This document shows, piece after piece, positions 26,686 through 35,712 of a stretch of DNA of 64,000 nucleotides. Every line of letters begins with the position of its first letter. The stretch's first letter is position 1. The position numbers and the translations under genes were made by a program. Location of the stretch: the NCBI RefSeq assembly GCF_041154745.1, contig NZ_AP031573.1, forward strand, positions 3,596,001-3,660,000, in the 5' to 3' direction. Origin of the DNA: Flavobacterium sp. CFS9 (GTDB lineage: Bacteria > Bacteroidota > Bacteroidia > Flavobacteriales > Flavobacteriaceae). The notes beneath the pieces were generated by a model. That model saw only the letters and a program-made list of their open reading frames with translations, was not told where the DNA came from and searched no databases.

Positions 26686-27906
26686 TTATTGGCTTAAATA
26701 TAAATACCCGACCTGTTTCGTTGTAACATTATCTTTAGTAACGGAGAGAATATAAAAATAAGTTCCGTCAGGCAACCCTTCGTTTTTAAGAAAAACATTT
26801 TTGACATTAGCAAATCCATTAAAAACGTTTTCATTGGTGCCATATGCTGTTGTTCGAAATACTTTAATTCCTCTGCTATCGTATATTTCGACTTCATTTT
26901 GAGTGCCGTCTAACCCCTCAATTCTTAGATAATCATTCAGTCCGTCTTTATTGGGAGAAACGGCATTATACACTACAAAAGAATCTGTTTTTTTAACTTT
27001 AGCGGTAGTAAATATTTCATTACCGGATAGATTAACAGGAGAAGAGACCGTTCGATCCCCTTTGTTCACTACTCCGCCTTCGTCAATCCAGCTGTTTTTA
27101 GCACTATCCCAACGCACAATATGGATCTCTGAAGGCGATTCAGTAATACTTGCCGGAGTTACCGATTCATCCCAGCTTAAAGTGAGGATAAGATCTGAAG
27201 TGCTTCCTAATTTTTTAACGGCCCAGTATTCTTTATCATTTACAACCAGAATATTGCTTGTTTTATTCTTAAAAGGATACAAAATACCTGCATCTTTCAG
27301 AAAGTATTTTCCACTGAAAGCATCAGTATCCATTTTAAGAGCAGAAATGCCAGCAGAACGGTATTTTAATTGATCTCCAACCGGAAAGGTGAAGTCATTA
27401 TTTCCATTTTTCATTACTTCACCATCTACAAAACTTTTGTCACTAACATTTACGCAGCCTGAGCCATTTTCAAAAATAACCAGACCTCCAAAAGAATCAT
27501 CGTCAATAATTCCTTCTTTGAAGTCGGCCATTCCCGAAATGCTTAAATAGTTAGAAACATGAAAAGCTGCATCATTAGCATTACTACTGTTGTTAAATTC
27601 GAGATTATAGAGTTCGATAGGGATATTTCCGGATATATTCTGATACCCTGAGACTCCTCTCAATCGTGTTATGCCTCTGGAATTACCAGGACTAAAACTG
27701 ATCAAGCCGTCATTGTTTATATGACTGTATAAAAATAATTCACCATCATTAATTAAAACAGCTTTAGATTTATTATCGAAAGCGTTTACAAAACTTACGG
27801 GAGTATTGGATGCCACAAAAAGCTCTCCTGTATTGATTATTTGCGAAGTGGCACAATACGGAATCAATAAAAGTACCAGACTGCTTTTTAAATTTAGTAT
27901 TCTCAT
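26686..27906 (-). CDS. Surface protein with gliding-motility-associated type B sorting domain (T9SS cargo)
   Basis: The signal peptide ends at PYCATSQ. The body (about 25-310) is beta-rich with autotransporter/Ig-like text (SGYQNISGNIPIELYNLEFNN, EVMKNGNNDFTFPVGDQ). The C-terminal 85 residues match the gliding motility-associated type B sorting domain: VSPNKDGLNDYLRIEGL, VEIYDSRGIKVFRT, GLPDGTYFYILSV and ending VGYLYLSQ. Type B CTD proteins are exported by T9SS and attached to or released from the surface, often with an SprF-like partner; none is visible here. It converges with osmC and diverges from the four-gene cassette. Confidence 0.92.
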   Translation of the reverse strand: MRILNLKSSLVLLLIPYCATSQIINTGELFVASNTPVSFVNAFDNKSKAVLINDGELFLYSHINNDGLISFSPGNSRGITRLRGVSGYQNISGNIPIELYNLEFNNSSNANDAAFHVSNYLSISGMADFKEGIIDDDSFGGLVIFENGSGCVNVSDKSFVDGEVMKNGNNDFTFPVGDQLKYRSAGISALKMDTDAFSGKYFLKDAGILYPFKNKTSNILVVNDKEYWAVKKLGSTSDLILTLSWDESVTPASITESPSEIHIVRWDSAKNSWIDEGGVVNKGDRTVSSPVNLSGNEIFTTAKVKKTDSFVVYNAVSPNKDGLNDYLRIEGLDGTQNEVEIYDSRGIKVFRTTAYGTNENVFNGFANVKNVFLKNEGLPDGTYFYILSVTKDNVTTKQVGYLYLSQ

Positions 27907-28826
27907 CTTAAAAATTGCTATTTTATTTTACTGTTGCTCTATTTCTTCTTTTTGAATAAATTTCAAAGCTTATTCACTTATCTGTCTTTCCTAATCCTGA
28001 TCTGTGATAAGGTAATACTACCCGATGCCAGGTGTTCCCAATTTAGTGCAATTTTTGAGAAAGAGATGTCGTTCGTAACCGGTGCATAAATTGAAAATCG
28101 AATAAAAACAGTACTGTGAAATAGATTTTCTCTCAGTACCAATTCTAGGGCAAAATGACAGACAATGTTACTTCATATTTTTAGTTTATATAAACGATAA
28201 GTAACAACTGGTCTATATATTGACATTTTTGAAAGTTAAAAGTAATAAGTGAAAAAACTCGTAAGATTTCCGCCGGTGCAATTTATTTGCACATTTAATA
28301 GGTAGGTTTAGGCTTTGTATTCCTAAAAAGACATTTCGCCCATTTTTGTATTACCTTATAACCCGTTGGGTGTAATTCAAAAAAAAAATTTAACACCTAG
28401 TCCCGACGCATTGGGATATGTTTATAAAAGAATATAAAAGGAAGCCTGTTTCTTGCCTATAGAGCTGGCTCTGTTTGTTTTAAATAAGTGAAACGCCTTA
28501 TTGAAGAGCTGTTTAAATCGATCTTTTTGTTCCCAACATTTTGCCTTCCTCTTTTCGGTAACATTCTAACCAAAACGGTTGTATCTGTCCTTCCTGTCCG
28601 GGTACATCTCTGACACAATCCGTCTCAACTTTTTTATCTGATGACGGTCACTGACAACGCTTCATAAGGTCCGATGAAGAATATTAAACCATTTTTTAAC
28701 TTAATATTCCACATATAACTTCAGATATACCATTTATTGTTTTTGATTAAATCATTACTTTTTTTAGGATTAATCTTGCAAAGTAAAATAAGCAATTTTT
28801 GTGGAACTGAAATACAAAAAATTAGG
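27907..28826. other. 920-bp gene-free region inside the accessory block
   Basis: I find no credible gene. The region separates the divergent type-B protein gene and the four-gene cassette. It contains AT-rich stretches that could hold promoters for both sides, and a short CCGTTGGGTGTAATT motif at 28363-28377 whose reverse complement recurs nearly unchanged at 42788-42802. No RNA gene could be recognised, but a non-coding transcript cannot be excluded. Confidence 0.4.
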
Positions 28827-29540
28827 ATGAGTTACAGATTACTATTTATTTCGATTTTACTACTATTATATGGTGTCTCGTATAGCCAGGTAGGGATAGG
28901 GAGTTCTAAACCGGATAATTCTGCGATGCTTGATATCGTTTCAACTAATAAAGGAGTTATTATTCCCAGAATCGCATTAACGGGAAGTAAAGACTTAACC
29001 ACTATCGCCAATGGTAATGTCGAGAGTTTATTGGTTTACAACACCGCCACCGTTTCAGATATTACTCCTGGGTATTATTACTGGTCAAAAAGTAAATGGA
29101 ACAGAATAGCGACCACGGATGACAGTCTATCGGTAACAGCCGGTAACGGTCTGACATTTTCTAACGGCAAGCTGCAATTGGGAGGTGCATTAGAAACCCC
29201 CACAACGCTAACCACAACAGCCACAAATACACTTGCTCTGCAGGGGTTGGAAGCGGGAGATTTCACAACCGATGAAATTATAGTGGCTGATAAAACGAAC
29301 GGAACCCTGAAAAAAGCTGCGGCAAATTCGTTCGTACAGGAAAAACAGGAGCTGTATATCGCCAAAGAAGGTCAGGCAGAATTCACAACGGTATCTCCCA
29401 TTAATGATCCGCAAAAAGTAAATGTATACCGAAATGGTATCAGAGTAGATTTCTCCATAGTGAAACCGGGTACTATAAAATTAGAGCCCAGTGCAATATG
29501 CTACCAAAACGACGAAGTACGGATTGTACTCATTTATTAA
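28827..29540 (+). CDS. Exported hypothetical protein, adhesin/tail-fibre-like (cassette gene 1)
   Basis: The start is the ATG at 28827, giving MSYRLLFISILLLLYGVSYSQ as signal peptide; an open frame upstream (from 28737) lacks an ATG and adds an implausible second hydrophobic segment. The mature protein begins VGIGSSKPDNSAMLDIVSTN and GVIIPRIALTGS, the N-terminal pattern of flavobacterial repetitive surface proteins related to phage tail fibres. The C-terminus (VYRNGIRVDFSIVKPGTIKLE.. NDEVRIVLIY) resembles the end of the next gene. Function is unknown; a surface-fibre role is inferred. Confidence 0.72.
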   Translation: MSYRLLFISILLLLYGVSYSQVGIGSSKPDNSAMLDIVSTNKGVIIPRIALTGSKDLTTIANGNVESLLVYNTATVSDITPGYYYWSKSKWNRIATTDDSLSVTAGNGLTFSNGKLQLGGALETPTTLTTTATNTLALQGLEAGDFTTDEIIVADKTNGTLKKAAANSFVQEKQELYIAKEGQAEFTTVSPINDPQKVNVYRNGIRVDFSIVKPGTIKLEPSAICYQNDEVRIVLIY

Positions 29541-29587
29541 TACAAAAACATAAACCATAAATTAATATTAATAATTAAAACAGAAAA

Positions 29588-30250
29588 ATGATGAAAACAA
29601 AATTCTTAAAATTTGCACTTTGTGCAACAGTGCTTCTTGGAGTTACCGCAGCAAATGCCCAATCGACGGCAGATGTTACAAAAGGGGTGAAAGCAGTAAA
29701 AGTGGTTGATAATAAGGGTACGATAAAGTATTTTCAATCCAATAACGGTATTACACAGATTGTAAATACAACTGCTGATGTCACCACCACCACCTGGCAA
29801 TTGGGAGGCCAACTGACCAATGATACTTATATCGATGCAACCGGAAAAGTATTTGGTCTTGATGGTCTTGTTTTAGAAACAGGCGCTCCATCTACCAATG
29901 CAACAACAGCATCAATCCATGGCGGAACAGGTACAGGCTGGACTTTATTAGTAAGAGACGAAGCTACAGGTGCTACCAAAAAAATGAAAGCCGAAAGTTT
30001 AGTGAGCGGAATCAGAGTCGAGTATACACAAGTAGCCAATGCGGCTGCGAATGTAGATGTTGCCGTAGTGGGTTTACCGGTTCTGACTGCCGGAACTACA
30101 GATGCTAAATTATTTGTTTTTAGAAACGGTATTAAATTAAGATCAGGTACCGATTTTGTGGCAGCAGCAGATAAAGTTACCATTACATATAGTGCAACCG
30201 ACCTGCCCATGTATGCTGGTGATGTTATTGAAGTTCAGTATGTTAAATAA
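29588..30250 (+). CDS. Exported hypothetical protein with RNGI-type C-terminal module (cassette gene 2)
   Basis: The signal peptide is KFALCATVLLGVTAANAQ. The translation may start at either of two adjacent ATGs (29588 or 29591). The mature protein is Thr/Ala/Val-rich (TTADVTTTTWQLGGQL) and ends FVFRNGIKLRSGTDFVAAADKVTIT.. AGDVIEVQYVK. That closing pattern (RNGI, Asp-Phe, then a strand ending EV-Y) also closes the preceding protein, so both share a small C-terminal module. It starts 47 bp after gene 1. Low complexity and the absence of catalytic motifs suggest a structural surface protein. Confidence 0.72.
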   Translation: MMKTKFLKFALCATVLLGVTAANAQSTADVTKGVKAVKVVDNKGTIKYFQSNNGITQIVNTTADVTTTTWQLGGQLTNDTYIDATGKVFGLDGLVLETGAPSTNATTASIHGGTGTGWTLLVRDEATGATKKMKAESLVSGIRVEYTQVANAAANVDVAVVGLPVLTAGTTDAKLFVFRNGIKLRSGTDFVAAADKVTITYSATDLPMYAGDVIEVQYVK

Positions 30251-30269
30251 TCTTTGTAAATAAATTTAT

Positions 30270-30827
30270 ATGTTTCTTAAAATCAATGTTTTGGTGCTTT
30301 TTCTGGCATTTTGTAATTTGGGGTATACACAAACGGTCAAAGTGGTGAGTAAAAAAGGAACTTTGATAGATATAGAACAGGGAGTAGGAAATGTTTTAGA
30401 AGCATATGTGGGTACTCCGACTGTTTCTCAAACGCTGACGAGTACCTTTGCAGACATTGCGTTTAGTAATTTTGGAATTGTTGATATCTCAGATTTTACC
30501 AGATCAGGTGTCCTGATTATGATTAACAAACCTGGTCGTTATGAAATAACCTACAGAGTAAGTACAACGATTAATAATAATGAAAGATCCGGCGGAGAAT
30601 TCTATCTGGAAGTTGGAGGCACAGAAGCACCGGGCACAAGGGCTTATACCTGTGCCAGAAATAGTCTTGTAGATAAAAATACAGTTGCAGTGACTAAAAC
30701 TATAGAAACAACAACAGCAAATGTGACGGTTAAGTTAAAAGGGCGTACCTATGCTTCTACAGCAGCTGTTCCGTCACTAACAATGACCAATAATGGGTCT
30801 TCCTTACTTATAAAAAGAATTAAATAG
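30270..30827 (+). CDS. Exported hypothetical protein with C1q/TNF-like jelly-roll pattern (cassette gene 3)
   Basis: The signal peptide ends at CNLGYTQ. Residues 60-185 show the strand pattern of C1q/TNF-like jelly-rolls, including GVLIMINKPGRYEITYRVSTTI (equivalent to the GxYxfsy strand) and NVTVKLKGRTYAS. Such modules trimerise at the tips of fibrous proteins. The N-terminus TVKVVSKKGTLIDIEQG echoes the mature start of gene 2 (VKAVKVVDNKGTIKYFQ). It lies 19 bp after gene 2 and 11 bp before gene 4, consistent with an operon. The fold assignment is by eye. Confidence 0.68.
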   Translation: MFLKINVLVLFLAFCNLGYTQTVKVVSKKGTLIDIEQGVGNVLEAYVGTPTVSQTLTSTFADIAFSNFGIVDISDFTRSGVLIMINKPGRYEITYRVSTTINNNERSGGEFYLEVGGTEAPGTRAYTCARNSLVDKNTVAVTKTIETTTANVTVKLKGRTYASTAAVPSLTMTNNGSSLLIKRIK

Positions 30828-30838
30828 ATTAGGAAAAA

Positions 30839-31840
30839 ATGAAGTTTAAATTTATATTTTTAGTACTGCTCCTCAGTAACATTGGCCGTTCTCAAATTAG
30901 TACCACTTCGGCATTAGTGCCAACGATTACCAATGCCGGACTAGGTGATTTATACAAAACCTCCGATACGAATCAATTGTATATTGGTTTAAGCAATGGG
31001 ACTCTCTCTTTAATAGGAGGAAGTGCAAATAACTGGGGGTTAAACGGTAATTCGAATGCAACAGCAACCAGTGTATTAGGAACGACCACTGATACAAAAG
31101 TAGCCCTGACCTCTAATAATACGTCTATTCTTGAAGCAGGAAAACGCGGTACATTAGGGCTGGTGACAACAGCTGCAGATTTTACCGATGCCAATCAATA
31201 CATGGCTTACCTTAGAGGGGGCGGAACTTCAGCGTTGCAATTTGAAGCTTCTGGAAATCTATATTACAAACCTATGATTTTTACGACCACAGATGGAAAT
31301 TTGAGGTTAAAAGGGACTTCTGGCATTAGTGATTTTTTTGAAATAGGATCTACAGGTACTGGTATTAATGGTTCTTTAGAGTTTACTGTTGGAGACGATG
31401 GAGACGAGCCTATTATATTTAAAAAGAACCATTCTAGCGGGAGTACAATTGAGTTGATGCGTATGCAGGGGACCGGCAATTCGAGTGACGTTAGGATAGG
31501 GATATCCACAGGTGGGGCAGTTGCCAATTCTGTTTTGCAGGTTGGCGGGTCAGTTTCTTTACCCATAAGAGTGATAACAGGCAATACGACTTTAAATGAC
31601 GGTGATTACACTGTTATTTTAAACCCCGGAAGTTATTATTCGGGTACAGAGATCACATTACCTGCGGCAAGTACTTGTAAGGGAAGGGTTTATATTGTTA
31701 AGAATATTAGCAATTCTGTTAGAAACATATCAACTTTTATAGCCTATGGCGGAGGTACTTCTACTGTATTGAATGGTGGCAGAGTCTATACTTTTCAAAG
31801 TGATGGTGTGAATTGGCAAACAATAAATGATATGTATTAG
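30839..31840 (+). CDS. Exported hypothetical protein, fibre-like (cassette gene 4)
   Basis: The signal peptide is FKFIFLVLLLSNIGRSQ. The protein (333 aa) is Thr/Ser/Gly/Asn-rich with a tail-fibre-like body (LIGGSANNWGLNGNSNATATSVLGTTTDTKVALTS is typical of chaperone-of-endosialidase-related surface proteins). The last 90 residues (GDYTVILNPGSYYSGTEITLP.. GRVYIVKNISN) are typical of caps found on flavobacterial and phage fibre proteins. It is the last gene of the cassette. The terminator at 31939-31981 follows the osmC-end duplicate. Confidence 0.7.
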   Translation: MKFKFIFLVLLLSNIGRSQISTTSALVPTITNAGLGDLYKTSDTNQLYIGLSNGTLSLIGGSANNWGLNGNSNATATSVLGTTTDTKVALTSNNTSILEAGKRGTLGLVTTAADFTDANQYMAYLRGGGTSALQFEASGNLYYKPMIFTTTDGNLRLKGTSGISDFFEIGSTGTGINGSLEFTVGDDGDEPIIFKKNHSSGSTIELMRMQGTGNSSDVRIGISTGGAVANSVLQVGGSVSLPIRVITGNTTLNDGDYTVILNPGSYYSGTEITLPAASTCKGRVYIVKNISNSVRNISTFIAYGGGTSTVLNGGRVYTFQSDGVNWQTINDMY

Positions 31841-31904
31841 GTTTTATGGAATTTCTATTTATTATAAATCTCAAAGCAATTTTTAAGTTAGAATACTAAA
31901 ATCC

Positions 31905-31934
31905 AAAAGAAAATTACTTTTAACTGGAAGTAAT
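31905..31934 (+). repeat. Direct repeat, right copy (relic of an osmC 3' end)
   Basis: This is identical over 30 bp to the osmC terminus at 26557-26586. Just upstream the match continues weakly: in the osmC frame the relic reads NTKIQKKITFNWK and a stop, against NPEIEKKITFNWK in the real gene. It is therefore a diverged osmC 3' end, preceded by an in-frame TAG. Confidence 0.8.
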
Positions 31935-31938
31935 TTAA

Positions 31939-31981
31939 AATCCCAAATTCCAATTTTTGTTGGAGTTTGGGATTTTTTTTG
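31939..31981 (+). terminator. Terminator after the cassette and osmC relic
   Basis: 31939-31952 pairs with 31961-31974 as a 14-bp stem with one G-T pair and an 8-nt loop, followed by eight or more T. It may originally have been the osmC terminator. Confidence 0.9.
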
Positions 31982-32102
31982 AAAAGCAGAAAATTTTATA
32001 CTAATTTTAGTTCTATTTTACTCTAATGTTTTCCGGTATAATGCCGGTGTAATATGAAAATTGTACAATGTAAATTGGACTATATTGAATATACAATCGG
32101 TA

Positions 32103-33959
32103 TTATTGACCGTTTTCAGGTTTTAAATCCTCTAAAATTGGAGTAAGTATTGTTTTTATTTCCTTTTGGGTTTTTCCGTTTTTCTGTTCAAAGATCATAA
32201 TGGTGTTTTTGCCTTTTTTAAGCCAGCAACCCGGAACATATAATGTCTGTTGTGGGCCAATGCTCCAGTAACGGCCTATATTGATTCCGTTTACAAAAAC
32301 AATTCCTTTGCCCCAATCGCGCATATCCAGAAAGGTATCGCCTGTTTTGCTTAGATTAAAGGTTCCCTGATATAAAGTGGGACGGTCTGTTTTTCCGGTA
32401 TTCTTGTAAGCTGTTACATCAGGTTCCTGAGCCATTGGCAATTGATATATTTTCCAATTTCCTGTAATGGTTTCGCCATTGATCATGACCGGACTAATGA
32501 TTCCTTTGTTATTGGCATTAATTTGAGAACCGTAATTGATACGTCCCATATTCTCTACCAAAATGTCTAATGTTGCATTAAACGGAACTTCAATTTCACA
32601 ATCGTATTTTTTGTAATAGCGGTTTAATTCGGCTACTTTTTTCCCGTTGACATACACTATAGCATAATCGCGTAAACCTTTTAATTCCAGCTTTCCGCTA
32701 ATAGGCTGTGTAAATCGTTTGCTGTACCAGACATAACCGTCTCCCTGATTGAGCTGCTCGAAGGTTAAAGGATTGTCTGCAATAACTGGTGTAATTTTAG
32801 ATTTTACATCGTCCAGATCTACGGTTTTGGTTAGTGCAATATTTGGAATGGTAATAACAGGCATTTTTGCAGGAACAGGAGGAGTTTCATTGGTTTTGAG
32901 GATGGCTCTTAACGCATTGTATTTGGGAGTTGCCCAGCCTGCTTCGCTAATAGGTGCATCGTAATCGTAAGAGGTCATGTCGGGTTGAATGTCATGTTCT
33001 TTGTCGTAATTTGCTCCGGAAGTAAAGCCAAAGTTAGTTCCGCCATGCACCATATAATAGTTGAAAGAAACCTGATTGTCCAGATATTTTTGTGTTTGGG
33101 CAACGGTTTCCTCCGGAGTTTGTGTAGGGAAGGGCTCAGCCCAGTGATCCAGCCAGCCCGGGTAGAATTCAGCCACCATATACGGACCTTGTCCATTATT
33201 GAATTGATTGACCACATTTTTTAGTTTTGCAACATCACTTTCACCATTTGCTGTTGGGAGAGCACCGGGTAAAGCTCCGCCTTCAAATAACCAGCTTCCG
33301 TCTGAAGTAAAGAATGGAACTTCGAAACCAATGTCTTTCAATTGTTGAAAAACGGCTGCACTGTATTTTTTATGTTCTTCAAGCGGAATGTCTTTGCGCT
33401 GCGCTACATACGAACCAAATTCATTTTCGCCCTGAACCATAATAATCGGGCCTCCTTTGGTGATTTGTAAATTCTTAACCTGATGGTATAGTTCCGTAAA
33501 ATAGGCTTTTGTTGCTCCCAGATAGGCCGCATTATTTCCACGAATAACCATATTAGGAACATTTTGTAAAAACCATGGATAACCTCCAAATTCCCATTCG
33601 GCACAAACATAAGGGCCTGGACGTAAGATCACGAACAAACCTTCTTCCTGAGCCGTTTTAATGTACTCGGCCAGATTTTTATTTCCGGTTTTAAAGTCCC
33701 AGATTCCGGGAGCTGTTTCGTGATAATTCCAAAAAACATAAGTGGCAACAGCATTTAAACCCATAGCTTTCATCATCTTTAAACGATGACGCCAATAGGG
33801 TTGTGGAATACGGGAGTAGTGCATTTCACCGGAGTGAATTTGTATGGGTTTTCCGTTCAACAGGAAATTTCCATTGGCAATAGCAAAACTTTGTTTCTCT
33901 TGGGCTGTTGCGCAAAGGGTAAGAGAAAGAAACAGAAAGGTAAGATATATTTTTTTCAT
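32103..33959 (-). CDS. GH35 beta-galactosidase (exported)
   Basis: GH35 enzymes remove terminal beta-galactose. Landmarks: IHSGEMHYSRIPQPYWRHRL, GLFVILRPGPYVCAEWEFGG, the acid/base in GENEFGSY (Glu180) and the nucleophile in VAEFYPGWLDHW (Glu264), then C-terminal galactose-binding-like beta domains with GIVFVNGINIGRYW. A signal peptide ends at CATAQ, so it acts in the periplasm or at the surface. It is the last gene of PUL unit 1, 86 bp after the GH109 gene. The pair would strip Gal and GalNAc from a mucin-type or similar glycan. Confidence 0.95.
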   Translation of the reverse strand: MKKIYLTFLFLSLTLCATAQEKQSFAIANGNFLLNGKPIQIHSGEMHYSRIPQPYWRHRLKMMKAMGLNAVATYVFWNYHETAPGIWDFKTGNKNLAEYIKTAQEEGLFVILRPGPYVCAEWEFGGYPWFLQNVPNMVIRGNNAAYLGATKAYFTELYHQVKNLQITKGGPIIMVQGENEFGSYVAQRKDIPLEEHKKYSAAVFQQLKDIGFEVPFFTSDGSWLFEGGALPGALPTANGESDVAKLKNVVNQFNNGQGPYMVAEFYPGWLDHWAEPFPTQTPEETVAQTQKYLDNQVSFNYYMVHGGTNFGFTSGANYDKEHDIQPDMTSYDYDAPISEAGWATPKYNALRAILKTNETPPVPAKMPVITIPNIALTKTVDLDDVKSKITPVIADNPLTFEQLNQGDGYVWYSKRFTQPISGKLELKGLRDYAIVYVNGKKVAELNRYYKKYDCEIEVPFNATLDILVENMGRINYGSQINANNKGIISPVMINGETITGNWKIYQLPMAQEPDVTAYKNTGKTDRPTLYQGTFNLSKTGDTFLDMRDWGKGIVFVNGINIGRYWSIGPQQTLYVPGCWLKKGKNTIMIFEQKNGKTQKEIKTILTPILEDLKPENGQ

Positions 33960-34045
33960 CTTTAATTTAAATTAGTGTTGACTATAATGAACAAGAGAGC
34001 ACTATAAATCGCGCCCTCTTGTTTCTACTAACTAACCAATAAATA

Positions 34046-35425
34046 TTATTCTGAAAATTCTAATTTTTTCAACTTGTTCCATCCGCCACGTGTAAAATCA
34101 GGAATTTCTACAGGAGCTGAACCGTTGTCAAGCGAAATCTCTGTTAAAGGACCTAAACAAGACCATTCGGCTAAGTCGTAAACGTCCATATCTAACGGAA
34201 GTCCTTTTTGCAGACAGTAAATCAAACGGTAATCCATTACGAAATCCATTCCGCCGTGACCGCCCACTTTTTTAGCCTGCTCTTCGATATTTTTTACAAT
34301 CGGGTGTTTGTATTTTTCCATTAACGCTTTTTTTACGTCTGCCGGAACAAAAGAGTGTGCGCTTAATTTTTCGTGATTTGGTTTTACGTCGTCACCTAGT
34401 TCTTTGCCGTCTAATGCATATCCTTCTAATGGGTATTTATTAGCAAAACCTTTCGTACCACTCAATTGGTACATTCTGCTGTACGGACGAGGAGAGGTAA
34501 CATCATGCTGGATGTGAATTGTTTTTCCGTTTTCGGTACGAATCATGGTCATGGTGTGATCGCCATTTCTGAAATCTTTAATTTCTTTTCCTGATTTTTC
34601 TTTAATGTATGCCGGATTTCCAACTGCTTTCGTATCCATAGAAACTAAAAAGTTCATTTTGTCACCACGGTGAATGTTCAAAGCCTGACAAGCGGGTCCC
34701 ATACCATGAGTAGCATAAATGTCGCCACGGTGTTTGATGTTGTAATCCATTCTCCAGTTGTTCCAGTATTCTCCCCAGAAAGGCTGAAGTCCGTGGATGT
34801 AAGATCCTTCGGCATGAAGAATTTCTCCAAACACACCTTGCTGCGCCATGTTTAATGTCGTAAGTTCGAAGAAGTCGTAGACACAGTTTTCAAGCTGCAT
34901 ACAGTGTTTACGGGTTTTTTCAGAAGTATCAATAAGCTGCCAGATTTCTTCCATGGTCATTGCACCCGGAACTTCTATGGCTACATGTTTACCATCTTTC
35001 ATGGCCTGAACACCAATGATAGCATGATGTTTCCAGTCGGTAGCGATGTATACTAAATCAACATTTGGTAAAGCCGTTACTTTTCTCCAGGCATTTTCGT
35101 CACCGTAAAATTCCTGAGCTTTAGGAAATCCTGCTTTGGTTAAGGTTTCGTTTGCTTTAGAAGTGTTTTCCTGTGTCATATCACATAATGCAACAATTTC
35201 GACACCCGGAATATGCGTCATGCGCTCAACTGCTCCCGGACCACGCATTCCAAGACCTATAAAGGCAACACGAACGGTAGGTATTGGTGCGGTTGCCAAA
35301 CGCAAAACGTCAGTTTGACCTTTTGCGCGAGCCGGTGTTTTGGTTTTAATCATTTGTGCCGATGCGATTGTTCCTCCAAACAGAATACAGGCGGCTAACA
35401 TGAATTTTAAAATACTAGTTTTCAT
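34046..35425 (-). CDS. GH109-type NAD-dependent glycosidase (Gfo/Idh/MocA fold), probable alpha-N-acetylgalactosaminidase
   Basis: The Rossmann motif GLGMRG lies at 57-62 (RVAFIGLGMRGPGAVERM), followed by VEIVALCDM, VYIATDWKHHAI, GKHVAIEVP and HGMGPACQALNIHRGDKM, the pattern of GH109 family alpha-N-acetylgalactosaminidases such as the Elizabethkingia blood-group-A enzyme. GH109 uses tightly bound NAD in a redox-elimination mechanism. A signal peptide precedes residue 25. It sits between the DUF3472 lipoprotein gene and GH35 in unit 1. Specificity for GalNAc is known for characterised members and inferred here. Confidence 0.92.
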   Translation of the reverse strand: MKTSILKFMLAACILFGGTIASAQMIKTKTPARAKGQTDVLRLATAPIPTVRVAFIGLGMRGPGAVERMTHIPGVEIVALCDMTQENTSKANETLTKAGFPKAQEFYGDENAWRKVTALPNVDLVYIATDWKHHAIIGVQAMKDGKHVAIEVPGAMTMEEIWQLIDTSEKTRKHCMQLENCVYDFFELTTLNMAQQGVFGEILHAEGSYIHGLQPFWGEYWNNWRMDYNIKHRGDIYATHGMGPACQALNIHRGDKMNFLVSMDTKAVGNPAYIKEKSGKEIKDFRNGDHTMTMIRTENGKTIHIQHDVTSPRPYSRMYQLSGTKGFANKYPLEGYALDGKELGDDVKPNHEKLSAHSFVPADVKKALMEKYKHPIVKNIEEQAKKVGGHGGMDFVMDYRLIYCLQKGLPLDMDVYDLAEWSCLGPLTEISLDNGSAPVEIPDFTRGGWNKLKKLEFSE

Positions 35426-35539
35426 AAGGTATTATTTTGATTTTAAATGATTGATAATCTAAAAATCCGATTATCGGGGATTATTGTTGTGTTGTATTTT
35501 TAGTAAATTGTATGGTGAAATTGACAAAAGTTTAATTCT

Positions 35540-35676
35540 AACACATAGAAACATAGTTGTTAATGTCTTAAAAAGAAATTCAAAAAAGAAAAGTCTTTCT
35601 TTCACATAGTCTGCTATGTACATTTTAATTCGTGAAACGCCTTTTTTAGTTTATAAAGACTATGTTGCTATGTGTT
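35540..35676. repeat. MITE-like dispersed element, copy 1 (137 bp)
   Basis: The ends are 17-bp terminal inverted repeats (AACACATAGAAACATAG against CTATGTTGCTATGTGTT, one mismatch). The interior contains TCTTTCTTTCACATAGT, CGTGAAACGCC and a T-run. A second copy of the same size lies at 42643-42780. There is no open reading frame. It lies inside unit 1 between the DUF3472 and GH109 genes, so it is transcribed and could fold in the mRNA. Confidence 0.8.
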
Positions 35677-35712
35677 AATATAATTTCATTTCAATTTTTT
35701 TTTTAATAATTT

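Noticed and set aside
27907..28736. Riboswitch or tRNA in the large gene-free region
   Set aside because: I found no cloverleaf, conserved riboswitch core or terminator-like structure that would support one.
28737..28826. Upstream extension of cassette gene 1
   Set aside because: It starts with TTG and would place a second hydrophobic segment before a complete signal peptide starting at the ATG at 28827.
26587..31904. Complete integrative element with its own integrase
   Set aside because: Direct repeats are present, but no integrase, recombinase or transposase gene occurs in the block. I report only the duplication and its possible meaning.
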